DNA of 64,000 nt from Neisseriaceae bacterium ESL0693. GTDB lineage: Bacteria > Pseudomonadota > Gammaproteobacteria > Burkholderiales > Neisseriaceae. Each line of letters starts with the position of its first letter. The first letter of the stretch is position 1. Shown piece after piece: positions 1-7,568 of the stretch. The stretch spans positions 1 to 64,000 of the forward strand of contig JAQTIE010000012.1 in NCBI GenBank assembly GCA_029433475.1. The letters run 5' to 3'. Both the position numbers and the translations under genes were made by a program. The notes beneath the pieces are model-generated. The model worked only from the letters and a program-made list of their open reading frames with translations. It was not told the DNA's origin and searched no databases.

Positions 1-100
1 TATATGGCAATACTTAAGAGTAAAACCCACAACAGGCTAAAATTTTAGAGAAAATTTTACTTTCAGATGGGGTGGAGATCATGAATGTATTCGTAATCAA

Positions 101-308
101 TTTCTAAGCTGCTTGTGCGGTAGTGAACGCTCGGTTTTTAAATGTTCAATATTAATTGTCTTTCTAAGCTACCTATACGGCAGTGAACTTGGAATGGTTT
201 CAGCAATTTTAATGTATGCTTTTCTAAGCTGCCTATACGGCAGTGAACGGTTTCAATCTACAGGTTGTACCCATTGGTATTTTCTAAGCTGCCTATACGG
301 CAGTGAAC
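101..308 (-). CRISPR. CRISPR array 1 (4 repeats, 3 spacers)
   Basis: Repeats of 28 bp start at 101, 161, 221 and 281, with 32-bp spacers. Read on the minus strand the repeat begins GTTCACTGCC and ends with AGCTTAGAAA. It has a short CTGCC/GGCAG stem typical of type I-F. Most copies here carry the GTATAGG variant in the loop. The leader lies on the right, so the newest spacer is at 249-280. The trailer-end repeat (101-128) has drifted. The trailer spacer (129-160) is identical to one in array 2. No cas gene is adjacent. Confidence 0.96.
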
Positions 309-440
309 AGTAAGCATATCGTAAAAATACTCAATAAATCAAGTTAATATTCTGTTTTCGTTCAAAATACCCAAATTTTTAGCTAACTTTTAAACCATTG
401 TTTTTAAATTATAAATATATGGAGTAAAAAATTTGGGTCT
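309..440 (-). promoter_or_regulatory. CRISPR leader of array 1
   Basis: AT-rich leader abutting the first repeat of array 1, a near-copy of the seven other intact leaders in the window. It holds two facing blocks (CCCAAATTTTT and AAATTTGGGT) that can pair. It ends in a conserved TACGATATGCTTACT-like stretch just before the first repeat. In type I-F systems the leader carries the crRNA promoter and the signals that direct spacer insertion; that role is inferred here from position and conservation. Confidence 0.85.
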
Positions 441-510
441 GCGCGTTCTTGTAGCAATTGCTCAATCAGAGATTGCTTGGTAATAAAACCGTGGCCAGAC
501 ATGGCTGCAA
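441..510 (-). terminator. Truncated cassette terminator segment upstream of leader 1
   Basis: On the minus strand this matches the segment that precedes the other leaders: a hairpin of the GCAGCCA...TGGCCGC type followed by TTTTAT, then an AATCGC-type second repeat. Beyond about 510 the similarity stops. The stretch 511-933 holds no gene I can support; the short open frames there (477-662 and 628-858) have no recognisable domain and look like debris. Confidence 0.55.
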
Positions 511-933
511 AAGTTAAATTTTTACAGGGAATCACTCTAGGCATTTGGTTGGGTAGTACGATCATCAGCAATAAGCGTCTGTATAATCATTATTATTTAT
601 GGCCGTTAGATTTACTGTCTGTTATGTTTAAGCCCGCTTTATCTGCCTTTCGGCATCACTGATAACCACCATGTATTGAGAGCAATTAATAAAGACTGCT
701 AAGCAAAAATGGCTGATCATCACTGCATTGGTGTGAAAACAGACGATTGATGGAGTTACCGCATTTAAAAAACTGCGATCAAATAAACTGTCTGATGATT
801 TAGTTTCTATGGCGGTGAATTCGTTCCATTTTGTCTGATTACTTTTTGATATCTTCAAAAAGCCCGAATCTATACAATAGTGAAGGGCTGCCTGTTTTGC
901 TGCCTCATCTTTATTTCCAAGCTGTCTTATCCA

Positions 934-960
934 TAAAAATAGCTGCCAAAGGCAGCTATT
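934..960 (-). terminator. Intrinsic terminator of dcd
   Basis: Perfect 10-bp arms AATAGCTGCC and GGCAGCTATT with a 3-nt loop. They are followed on the minus strand by a T-rich run, just downstream of the dcd stop codon. Confidence 0.8.
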
Positions 961-987
961 GAATGATCGGCGGGCAGATCACATAAA

Positions 988-1554
988 TCAGGCTTTGGGT
1001 AATGTAACGCCGGTTTGCCCCATATATTTGCCGGCACGGTCTTTATAAGAAGTGGCACAGGCTTCATCACTTTCAAAAAACAACACCTGCGCCACACCCT
1101 CATTGGCATAAATCTTGGCCGGCAGTGGCGTGGTATTGGAAAACTCCAGCGTTACATAGCCTTCCCATTCCGGTTCAAACGGGGTGACATTGACGATAAT
1201 GCCGCAACGGGCGTAAGTGGATTTACCCAGACAAATGGTCAGCACATTGCGTGGTATACGAAAATATTCCACCGTACGCGCCAGTGCAAAGGAATTGGGC
1301 GGAATAATGCAGTAATCTTCCTCAATGGTGACAAAATTACGTGTATCAAACGCCTTGGGGTCAACAATGGTGCTGTTGATGTTGGTAAATACTTTGAATT
1401 CACGCGCACAGCGAATATCATAACCATAGCTGGACGTGCCATAGGAAATAATCTTTTCACCATTAAGCTCTTTGATCTGATTGGGCTCAAAAGGCTCAAT
1501 CATGCCCTCTTCTTCACTCATGCGGCGAATCCAGGTGTCTGATTTAATACTCAT
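988..1554 (-). CDS. dcd: dCTP deaminase
   Basis: Dcd deaminates dCTP to dUTP plus ammonia in the cytoplasm, supplying dUTP for dTMP synthesis. The protein is 188 residues, the usual length for the homotrimeric family. The active-site stretch KSTYAR is at 111-116. The catalytic glutamate is E137 within [11 protein letters not shown]. The C-terminal YMGQTG motif that closes over the nucleotide is at 177-182. It is followed by its own terminator. It runs in the same direction as rdgC, 68 bp downstream of the rdgC stop. The start ATG gives the expected N-terminus [10 protein letters not shown]. Nothing odd is seen. Confidence 0.97.
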   Translation of the reverse strand: MSIKSDTWIRRMSEEEGMIEPFEPNQIKELNGEKIISYGTSSYGYDIRCAREFKVFTNINSTIVDPKAFDTRNFVTIEEDYCIIPPNSFALARTVEYFRIPRNVLTICLGKSTYARCGIIVNVTPFEPEWEGYVTLEFSNTTPLPAKIYANEGVAQVLFFESDEACATSYKDRAGKYMGQTGVTLPKA

Positions 1555-1622
1555 CGCTTGGTTTCCAAGATAGAAATGGCGCCATTATACCTGACAGACC
1601 ACACACAACACAGCCGATTCAG

Positions 1623-2525
1623 TTACTGCCCGGACCAGCCGCCCAGATGGCCGACCAGTTCAGTCAGCATATCGCCCAGAGCCTCTGTCATCAGTAATTG
1701 GGACGCAAACATCAGGCTTTGCATATCGTCGCCCTGTCCGGCCGCCTCTTCCTGTACCACGTCCAGAAACTGAATTCGCTTAAACGTCAGATCCTGCGTT
1801 AACACAAACCGGATACGATCCTGCCAGCACAACCCCAGCTGGGTGACGATTTTGCCGTTTTTAACATGCGTCACCACTTCTTCTGCGGTTAAATCCTGAT
1901 GACTGATGCGTACCACCGGCGCCGCATCACCAAGCCCTTTAAGTTCGCAATCGCTATCCAATTCAAACTGACCGGCCGCCCGCCCCTGTAATAACCAATC
2001 CGTCATCAGGCTGCCCGGCGACTGCTGTGTTCGCGGCAGTCTTGCTTCCAGACCGCCCAGCGCCTCGCGCAACTTGGTCAGCAACATCTCAGCCCGATTG
2101 GCATTGGCCTGATTAATCAGCAAAAAACCACGGCTGGTGTCTAGAATGGCTTCGGTTTTACCACTTTTGGTAAAAGCCCGCGGCAATAAATCATCAGTAA
2201 TATTGTCTTTCAGCTCGAGCTTTTCCTTGCGGCCGACATTGCGTCCTTCGGCCTCACGAATCTCATTGATTTTCTCGTCCAGAATATCGCGCACCACAGC
2301 CGCCGGTAACACTTTTTCCTCTTTCTTCAGCGCAATGCGCCAAATGCCCTGGGTGGCAAACACCATTTCCGGCCCGAACGGCACCGGTGCACAAAAACCG
2401 CTGCTGTCCCAGTCCAGCCCGCTGCACGGCACAAATTCAGCCGCATTAAGCTTGTCCATCAAATCTTCCAGTTTGGGCAACTGATCAACGCTAAAAGGAT
2501 AAATACTGAGCTGTTTAAACCACAT
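1623..2525 (-). CDS. rdgC: Recombination-associated protein RdgC
   Basis: RdgC is a nucleoid-associated DNA-binding protein that forms a ring-shaped dimer on DNA and limits RecA activity. In Neisseria it is linked to pilin antigenic variation. The 300-residue length and the start MWFKQLSIYPF match the family. Conserved blocks are visible through the length, including PRAFTKSGKTEAILDTS (roughly 115-131) and LTFKRIQFLDV near 245-255. It is encoded upstream of dcd on the same strand and they may share a transcript. In a region full of recombining CRISPR arrays a modulator of RecA is relevant context, but that link is speculation. Confidence 0.96.
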   Translation of the reverse strand: MWFKQLSIYPFSVDQLPKLEDLMDKLNAAEFVPCSGLDWDSSGFCAPVPFGPEMVFATQGIWRIALKKEEKVLPAAVVRDILDEKINEIREAEGRNVGRKEKLELKDNITDDLLPRAFTKSGKTEAILDTSRGFLLINQANANRAEMLLTKLREALGGLEARLPRTQQSPGSLMTDWLLQGRAAGQFELDSDCELKGLGDAAPVVRISHQDLTAEEVVTHVKNGKIVTQLGLCWQDRIRFVLTQDLTFKRIQFLDVVQEEAAGQGDDMQSLMFASQLLMTEALGDMLTELVGHLGGWSGQ

Positions 2526-2845
2526 GAGTGCATTCTTTCCTGTAAAAAATCAAAATCGGGTCAGCATCATCAACGCATAAACCATCCTCATTGGATGACT
2601 ATGATGCCATTGCCTAAGGCCGCTTATTATACGACAGCCACCTTGAAATCATTTTTAAAATAATGCAAACCACAATCAGAAAATGGCCGCACACCGCCGC
2701 ACCGCCCAACAGGGATAGTGACATTTATCGCATCTTAACAACTGTTTTTAAAATAAATTTTTTATTAATGCCCAGATGGGCGGATTCATTTTCAATGCAG
2801 ATAATGTTAGGATAGCCAGATCAAGCACAGAAAGAGACGAACAGC

Positions 2846-3541
2846 ATGCAATACTCATGGCACAATGAGCCGCATTTTTCCCAACGCAATAACTGGTTAC
2901 GCGCCTGTGTCCTCGGCGCCAATGATGGCCTGATCTCCACTGCCAGCCTTCTGATGGGACTAAGCGCCGCCATGCTGCATACCCAGACTTTGCTATTGAC
3001 TGGCATAGCGGCGCTGGTGTCTGGTGCTGCCTCCATGGCCGCCGGCGAATATGTTTCCGTTTCCAGCCAGAGCGACACTGAAGCGGCGGACTTGCGTCAT
3101 GAAAAATACTTACTGGATAAATATCCGGATACTGAATTACAGGAACTGATCGATATCTACCGCCAACGGGGATTAAATAAAAAACTGGCCGGACAAGTAG
3201 CCAAAGCCCTGACTGAACACAACGCACTGGCTACCCATGCCCGCGAAGAAATCGGCATTACCCAGACCAACCAGCCCGACCCGCTGCAAGCTGCGCTGGC
3301 TTCTGCCATTTCATTCAGCTGCGGCGCCATTGTTCCCGTTTTAACCGCCCTCTTCAGTCCGGTTAACTGGCTCATGCCCATATTAGGCCTTAGCACATTA
3401 ACCGGCCTTGCCCTGTTAGGCTGGTTATCTGCCCGTCTTGGCGGCGCTCCGGCCATACCGGCCATACGCCGTATTCTGATACTGGGTACACTGGCCTTAC
3501 TACTGACCTCAGGCGCCGGCTATTTAATGAACCAATTCTAG
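2846..3541 (+). CDS. VIT1/CCC1-family membrane transporter (iron/manganese type)
   Basis: The 231-residue membrane protein belongs to the VIT1/CCC1 family, which moves Fe2+ or Mn2+ across membranes, often for detoxification. The family signature is at the N-terminus: RNNWLRACVLGANDGLIS leads into the first membrane helix. It is followed by SGAASMAAGEYVSVSSQ (59-75), which includes the conserved membrane Met/Glu residues. A charged cytoplasmic helical region (about 78-140) precedes three further hydrophobic helices. About five membrane segments are expected. It stands alone, with dcd/rdgC divergent. The metal specificity cannot be read from sequence. The gap 2526-2845 between it and rdgC shows no gene. 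Confidence 0.92.
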   Translation: MQYSWHNEPHFSQRNNWLRACVLGANDGLISTASLLMGLSAAMLHTQTLLLTGIAALVSGAASMAAGEYVSVSSQSDTEAADLRHEKYLLDKYPDTELQELIDIYRQRGLNKKLAGQVAKALTEHNALATHAREEIGITQTNQPDPLQAALASAISFSCGAIVPVLTALFSPVNWLMPILGLSTLTGLALLGWLSARLGGAPAIPAIRRILILGTLALLLTSGAGYLMNQF

Positions 3542-3631
3542 ATCAGACCCTTGCCATAAAGCGGCAAAGACAGCACCAGAGCCATGATTGACAGCCTCAC
3601 ACACATTGACGATAATCGCCCCTTTATATAT

Positions 3632-3707
3632 GCGCCCATCGTCTAGTGGCCGAGGACACTGCCCTTTCTAGGCAGCGACCGGGGTTCGAATCCCTGTGGG
3701 CGTGCCA
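3632..3707 (+). tRNA. tRNA-Glu (anticodon TTC)
   Basis: A 76-nt cloverleaf can be folded by eye. The acceptor arms GCGCCCA and TGGGCGT are followed by G and an encoded CCA. The anticodon stem is CTGCC/GGCAG around the loop CTTTCTA, so the anticodon is TTC. The T-loop is GGTTCGAATCC. The following 380 bp (3708-4089) contain no gene I can recognise. Confidence 0.95.
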
Positions 3708-4089
3708 GCACACACCAATATTCTTTACATTATGATACATGACATTCATGCATAAATAAAAAAGATGACTGTGTGTTTCAATAAAACATCATATTATCGA
3801 TTTTGCCTTTGAATAAAATACCCATGCCTTGTTATATTTCGCCCCATTGATCGCATTGATTGCGTTTAAGCAACACCATACACCACTTTTAGCCCTGATT
3901 TTTTATCACACCAGGACATCAGACATCATGATCCCTGACACCCCGTATTGATAATCAACCGGAGTAATCCATAAACCCTGTTTCATATTGATTAAGCCGC
4001 AGAAGAATCAAACCCTTATACCGCCCCTGTCTGACAGAGCCAGATAGCCCGTCATGCCGGTTCATCTATACCGCATTGCTGATACAGGC

Positions 4090-4320
4090 TTATTTTGCAG
4101 GTTTCTGGTCAGAGTCTTTGACTGGCGGATACAGGATTTTAATCGGATCAATGTCCAGCGTCTGCGCCAGCAACATAGCCAGTTTACGCGAGGCAATTGC
4201 GCGATATTTTTCCAGCTTATAAATATAGCTAGCACTGCAACCCACCAGCTCTGCCAGCTGCTTCTGAGTTAACTGTTTGTTCCTTCTTGCTTCTTTAATG
4301 GCATTCATCATTATCGTCAT
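4090..4320 (-). CDS. Small XRE-family helix-turn-helix regulator
   Basis: A 76-residue protein that is almost entirely one Cro/CI-type helix-turn-helix. The motif runs LTQKQLAELVGCSASYIYKLEKYRAI (about residues 17-43), followed by the usual SRKLAMLLAQTLDIDP. Such proteins bind short palindromic operators as dimers. It is divergent from a second XRE gene across a 100-bp gap holding a palindrome (4336-4350), an arrangement like a phage or satellite switch. The start is uncertain: ATGs at 4320, 4311 and 4308 are all possible and no clear ribosome site is seen. Confidence 0.8.
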   Translation of the reverse strand: MTIMMNAIKEARRNKQLTQKQLAELVGCSASYIYKLEKYRAIASRKLAMLLAQTLDIDPIKILYPPVKDSDQKPAK

Positions 4321-4335
4321 TAATTATAAAGGTGG

Positions 4336-4350
4336 TAACTATTATAGTTA
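4336..4350. promoter_or_regulatory. Candidate operator between the two XRE genes
   Basis: Perfect 7-bp inverted repeat TAACTAT-T-ATAGTTA in the divergent promoter region of two helix-turn-helix genes. The position and size suit binding by one or both products. This is inference from symmetry only. Confidence 0.45.
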
Positions 4351-4420
4351 TAAGGTTTAAATGTGGCAATAGTCAATACGAATTTTCTTTTTACCAAGTA
4401 TTACTTATAGAATCAAACCC

Positions 4421-4786
4421 ATGATTGGAAATAGAATAAAACGTGCCAGAAAATTACGACAACGCAGTCAGGAATGGCTGTCGGAAGAAGTCGGCGTACG
4501 GCAAAGCAGTGTCTCAGGATGGGAAACCGGTAAAACCGACCCCACCACTGAAAACATGTCACGCATTGCTCAAGTACTGGATGTGAATTTTGAATGGTTA
4601 GCCAAAGGCACTGGGCTCATGACCGGCATCCCCGACGTAAACAAGGCGACACCCATGCAGGAGCCAGCCGGTGCTTATCAATACTATACGAAAGAAGAAC
4701 TTGAACTTATGTCGCTCTTGGACGCTCTGCCCAAATCCAAGCGGCAGGCCATGATTGAATTTATTAAAGGCTGGTTACGCTTTTAA
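4421..4786 (+). CDS. XRE-family transcriptional regulator, phage-repressor-like
   Basis: The 121-residue protein has an N-terminal Cro/CI helix-turn-helix at about residues 3-62 (QEWLSEEVGVRQSSVSGWET then NMSRIAQVLDVNFEWLAKG). A linker is followed by a C-terminal helical region, TKEELELMSLLDALPKSKRQ. This build is common in short phage or conjugative-element repressors without a peptidase domain. It is divergent from the 76-residue XRE gene and may regulate it. No other phage genes are adjacent, so it may be a remnant of a lost element or a domesticated regulator. Confidence 0.85.
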   Translation: MIGNRIKRARKLRQRSQEWLSEEVGVRQSSVSGWETGKTDPTTENMSRIAQVLDVNFEWLAKGTGLMTGIPDVNKATPMQEPAGAYQYYTKEELELMSLLDALPKSKRQAMIEFIKGWLRF

Positions 4787-4807
4787 TACCTGAGCCGTTG
4801 TCCATCC

Positions 4808-4885
4808 GTCAGACCTGATCCAGATCAGGTCTGACTGGTCACATCACAACACAGCCGGCATGAATCACACATTATTCATGCCGGC
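4808..4885 (+). terminator. Two strong hairpins after the XRE gene
   Basis: The first has 12-bp perfect arms at 4808-4819 and 4824-4835 (GTCAGACCTGAT). The second has 12-bp perfect arms at 4854-4865 and 4874-4885 (GCCGGCATGAAT), followed by AAATAATTA. Neither has a long T-run, so they may be weak terminators or RNA-stabilising ends. The rest of 4787-5114 shows nothing else. Confidence 0.4.
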
Positions 4886-5114
4886 AAATAATTACCGCCT
4901 CATGATTCTGTACTTCTCTTTGCCTGAGCGTTCACATAGATCAGAAAATAAGTTGTATCTGCGCTAAAATTTCTTTTTTTATTATCTAGTTTGATCTCTA
5001 TATTAGCCATGTGCTGCTGCTGAAAAGCGGTGATAATCTCGATACCGCAGCCATGAGCGTGTGTAAGTGAATTCGAGCCTTACCAGCAGCTACTTATCTC
5101 ATTTTATGTATGGA

Positions 5115-5309
5115 TTATTCCAATTTTTTTGCATTCATTAATCTGTACAACTGAACATAAATCTCATTAGCACGCTTAATATAATTAATCACAGCCAGCA
5201 AAATTTGCTCACCATACTTTTTAATCAGTGTATGGCTCTTGCCGTTCGTGTCTTTAAAAATGTTATCCGGCGCGTTAATCACGTCTGGCAGCACATCACC
5301 ATAACACAA
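5115..5309 (-). CDS. Short hypothetical ORF, possibly a gene fragment
   Basis: A 64-codon frame opening at TTG. It contains a plausible helical C-terminus (QILLAVINYIKRANEIYVQLYRLM) but no recognised domain. There is an in-frame stop just upstream and no convincing ribosome site, so this may be the tail of a broken gene. It lies downstream of the family-B gene (5416-5688) on the same strand. Confidence 0.25.
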   Translation of the reverse strand: MCYGDVLPDVINAPDNIFKDTNGKSHTLIKKYGEQILLAVINYIKRANEIYVQLYRLMNAKKLE

Positions 5310-5415
5310 TAAGCATCAAAATCTTGCCCGGCGCGGCTGCTGATCTATTTAATTAAAGTATCATCAGATAACCACACCGTAGCTCGCCCTCATGTTCATA
5401 ATTGCCTGGTCTTTT

Positions 5416-5688
5416 TCATTCAGTATGTTGATTTTCAGCCCTTGCTGCTGCATGGATCAGAAAATTTAAGAGGTCAGACAGAATACAGACAGCCTGTAGT
5501 TTTTCTAGCGCTCTGGCTTCATGCCAGCTTTTATCTTCTGCATGCACTGAACAAGCGGCGGCATAAGCGCCATAACTGATGCCTTGGAGACTATAAGACA
5601 GTTCGTAAAGTGCCTGATGGATATCTTCCTGATTTAACTGTGTAGGAATTTCGGCAAGATTCAGAATTTTTTGAGTGTATGAGTACAT
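5416..5688 (-). CDS. Small helical protein, family B (unknown function)
   Basis: A 90-residue, probably all-helical soluble protein. I do not recognise a named domain. Features are a middle block ALYELSYSLQGISYGAYAAA and a leucine-rich C-terminal half (LEKLQAVCILSDLLNFL). The start has a GAGGTG ribosome site 7-8 nt upstream. A broken relative lies at 32745-32999, right after array 7. The overall pattern (helical, about 90 residues, central aromatic/Ala block, Leu-rich end) recalls family A, but I cannot claim homology. Upstream lies an Ash/Icd-like overlapping frame. Downstream of array 2's trailer, it may belong to the same type of satellite-like module. Confidence 0.6.
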   Translation of the reverse strand: MYSYTQKILNLAEIPTQLNQEDIHQALYELSYSLQGISYGAYAAACSVHAEDKSWHEARALEKLQAVCILSDLLNFLIHAAARAENQHTE

Positions 5689-5870
5689 TGATGCACCTCA
5701 CTTTATGCCGATTCTGCTGATAAAGCAGGTGGCAGACAAATGACAAGGTTGAACAGCTGGATTGAATGAAAACCAGTAGGCATAAGCCTCCTTGCCATTG
5801 TCCACCATAGACAAATAGCATGATGCCAACACAAGACCGCCAATTTTAAGTTGGCGGTGTTATGTCATTC
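5591..5870 (-). other. Ash/Icd-like leader region of the family-B gene
   Basis: A hairpin (arms ACCGCC/GGCGGT near 5840-5863) precedes a frame starting at 5821 whose product begins MLFVYGGQWQGGLCLLVF and overlaps the family-B start in another frame. The YGG-x-W-x-GL pattern recurs before both family-A genes. It resembles the Ash/Icd-like frames of P4/P1-type elements, in which the upstream frame overlaps the next gene. That match is from memory of the family pattern, not a search. Confidence 0.35.
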
Positions 5871-6122
5871 AAATTTCAGCTGTTCAAAGCTGGTTGCAAA
5901 AAAAACATAGCAACAGGAATATTGTAACTATAGCTATTCATTTAGTCTAGTAAATGTTGTTGTCTTTTTCTTCTGCTGTTTCTGTTGTTATTAATTATGA
6001 GTATAGAGAAGTGTAGATGCCATATATGGCAATACTTAAGAGTAAAACCCACAACAGGCTAAAATTTTAGAGAAAATTTTACTTTCAGATGGGGTGGAGG
6101 TAATGAATATATTCGTAATCAA

Positions 6123-6270
6123 TTTCTAAGCTGCTTGTGCGGCAGTGAACGCTCGGTTTTTAAATGTTCAATATTAATTGTCTTTCTAAGCTACCTATAC
6201 GGCAGTGAACGGGTAAGCAGCTTGGCGATAAAGACTCTTTGTTTTCTAAGCTACCTATACGGCAGTGAAC
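6123..6270 (-). CRISPR. CRISPR array 2 (3 repeats, 2 spacers)
   Basis: Repeats start at 6123, 6183 and 6243. The leader is on the right. The trailer-end repeat, its spacer (6151-6182) and about 100 bp of trailer flank duplicate 1-188 of this window. The first repeat is part of a 390-bp inverted copy shared with arrays 6/7. The loop variant GTATAGG with TAGC is shared with arrays 1 and 7. The trailer flank 5871-6122 holds no gene. Confidence 0.95.
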
Positions 6271-6403
6271 AGTAAGCATATCGCAAAAATACTCAATAAA
6301 TCAAATCAATATTCTGTTTTTGTTCAAAATACCCAAATTTTTGCCCTATTTTTAAATCATTGTTTTTATAATATAAATATTCGGAGTGAAAAATTTGGGT
6401 CTG
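6271..6403 (-). promoter_or_regulatory. CRISPR leader of array 2
   Basis: Leader copy abutting array 2. By eye identical, in inverted orientation, to the leader of array 7 (31869-32001). Confidence 0.85.
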
Positions 6404-6604
6404 ACCGCTATGGCAGTAATCGCTAAATTGGCGATTGAGTGACATAAAACTATGGCTTGAACTGCCCGCCGTGATTGTAGTTTTTACGGTGAGTAACTTC
6501 AGATATTTGGTTAGATAACACCATTATCGGCATCAGGCAGACGAAACAAATCAGCCAACAAACCTTGTCTGACTACCTGAATTGATCACATCAGTGGTAC
6601 CTAT
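6404..6604 (-). pseudogene. Family-A 3' remnant plus terminator between arrays 3 and 2
   Basis: On the minus strand a decayed copy of the last ~30 codons of the family-A gene is recognisable by its GGCTGATTTGTTTCGTCTGC and CCGATAA blocks. It is followed by the conserved segment ending at leader 2. The stretch is the inverted twin of 31668-31868. No open frame survives. Confidence 0.6.
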
Positions 6605-6872
6605 TTTTTAAGCTGCCTATGCGGCAGTGAACCAGCGCAATGAACGCTTTCCGGACGACCATATTTTCTAAGCTACCTATGCGGCAGTGAACCGTGAGGC
6701 AGAATTGCAAAGGTTAAAAGCAGATTTCTAAGCTACCTATGCGGCAGTGAACAATATTCCGCCGACTGGCACAATCAATCAGGGTTTCTAAGCTACCTAT
6801 GCGGCAGTGAACAAGCTGGCGTCCACTTGCATCACACTGCCTTTTTTCTAAGCTACCTATGCGGCAGTGAAC
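6605..6872 (-). CRISPR. CRISPR array 3 (5 repeats, 4 spacers)
   Basis: Repeats start at 6605, 6665, 6725, 6785 and 6845 with regular 32-bp spacers. The leader is on the right. The trailer-end repeat (6605-6632) carries the C-to-T change seen in array 6's last repeat, and the two are identical. The inner repeats carry the GCATAGG/TAGC variant. Its spacers differ from those of array 6. Confidence 0.96.
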
Positions 6873-7006
6873 AGTAAGCATATCGCAAAAATACTCAATA
6901 AATCAAGTTAATATTCTGTTTTCGTTCAAAATACCCAAATTTTTAAGCCCATTTATAAATCATTGTTTTTATAATAGAAATATTAAGGGTGAAAAATTTG
7001 GGTCTG
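6873..7006 (-). promoter_or_regulatory. CRISPR leader of array 3
   Basis: Leader copy with the paired CCCAAATTTTT/AAATTTGGGT blocks and the conserved end next to the first repeat. Confidence 0.85.
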
Positions 7007-7145
7007 CGCGACCAGACATAGCTACTGCGATTGTGGTTTTTACAGTGAATAACTTCAGACGTTTGATTGGATAATATTGCTATCGGCATCAGACAGACAA
7101 GACAAATCAGCCGATTTCCCGCCTGACCATCTGAATTGGTCATAT
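7007..7145 (-). pseudogene. Family-A 3' remnant upstream of leader 3
   Basis: The minus strand retains the family-A tail (TCTGATGCCGATA then the CTGAAGTTATTCAC junction) and part of the terminator segment, run directly into the leader. Here the terminator spacer is shorter than in the other copies. The remaining bases to 7512 hold nothing I can support. Confidence 0.5.
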
Positions 7146-7512
7146 CGGCATACCCATAATTCTAAACCGCTTTATGAGACAGTAAACGGGTCTGTTGGCT
7201 GGCGGTGGTTTATTTCGCGTAGTTGATCTGTCTGATCGATAACAGTTTTATAAACTGCTTATGCTATTAAACATCATGACACGGTTTAAAATGCGGATGC
7301 AATGGCTAAATTTATATCAGTTTAGCAAAGCGAGGGCCCTTTATACCGATAGGCAATGGTGCTTACTATATTGAATGATTAAAGGTATAAGTGCAAAGAA
7401 TGCGCCATTGTCGGGCGTGAAAACGGCCATCAGAAACAGCCATAAAGCTATTTTCATATTGGTTTTTACATCTATGAAGACAATATTTGCCGTTCGACAT
7501 GTTAACAGCCAT

Positions 7513-7541
7513 AAAAAACGCCAGACAGCTGTGTCTGGCGT
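7513..7541 (-). terminator. Intrinsic terminator of the OPT transporter gene
   Basis: Arms ACGCCAGACA and TGTCTGGCGT with a TTTTTT run on the minus strand, 28 bp downstream of the stop codon at 7569. Confidence 0.85.
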
Positions 7542-7568
7542 CCTGGAAGCTACATAGTTACTGATTAA

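Noticed and set aside
113-313. Open reading frame with FLSCLYGSE-like repeats over array 1
   Set aside because: It is the CRISPR repeat read as codons; the 60-bp period is a multiple of three, so frames stay open by chance.
477-858. Two short frames (477-662 plus, 628-858 minus)
   Set aside because: No ribosome site, no domain, and they overlap in an area between a truncated cassette and the dcd terminator.
1015-1542. 175-codon plus-strand frame opposite dcd
   Set aside because: Shadow of dcd; no family likeness, while dcd on the other strand is unmistakable.
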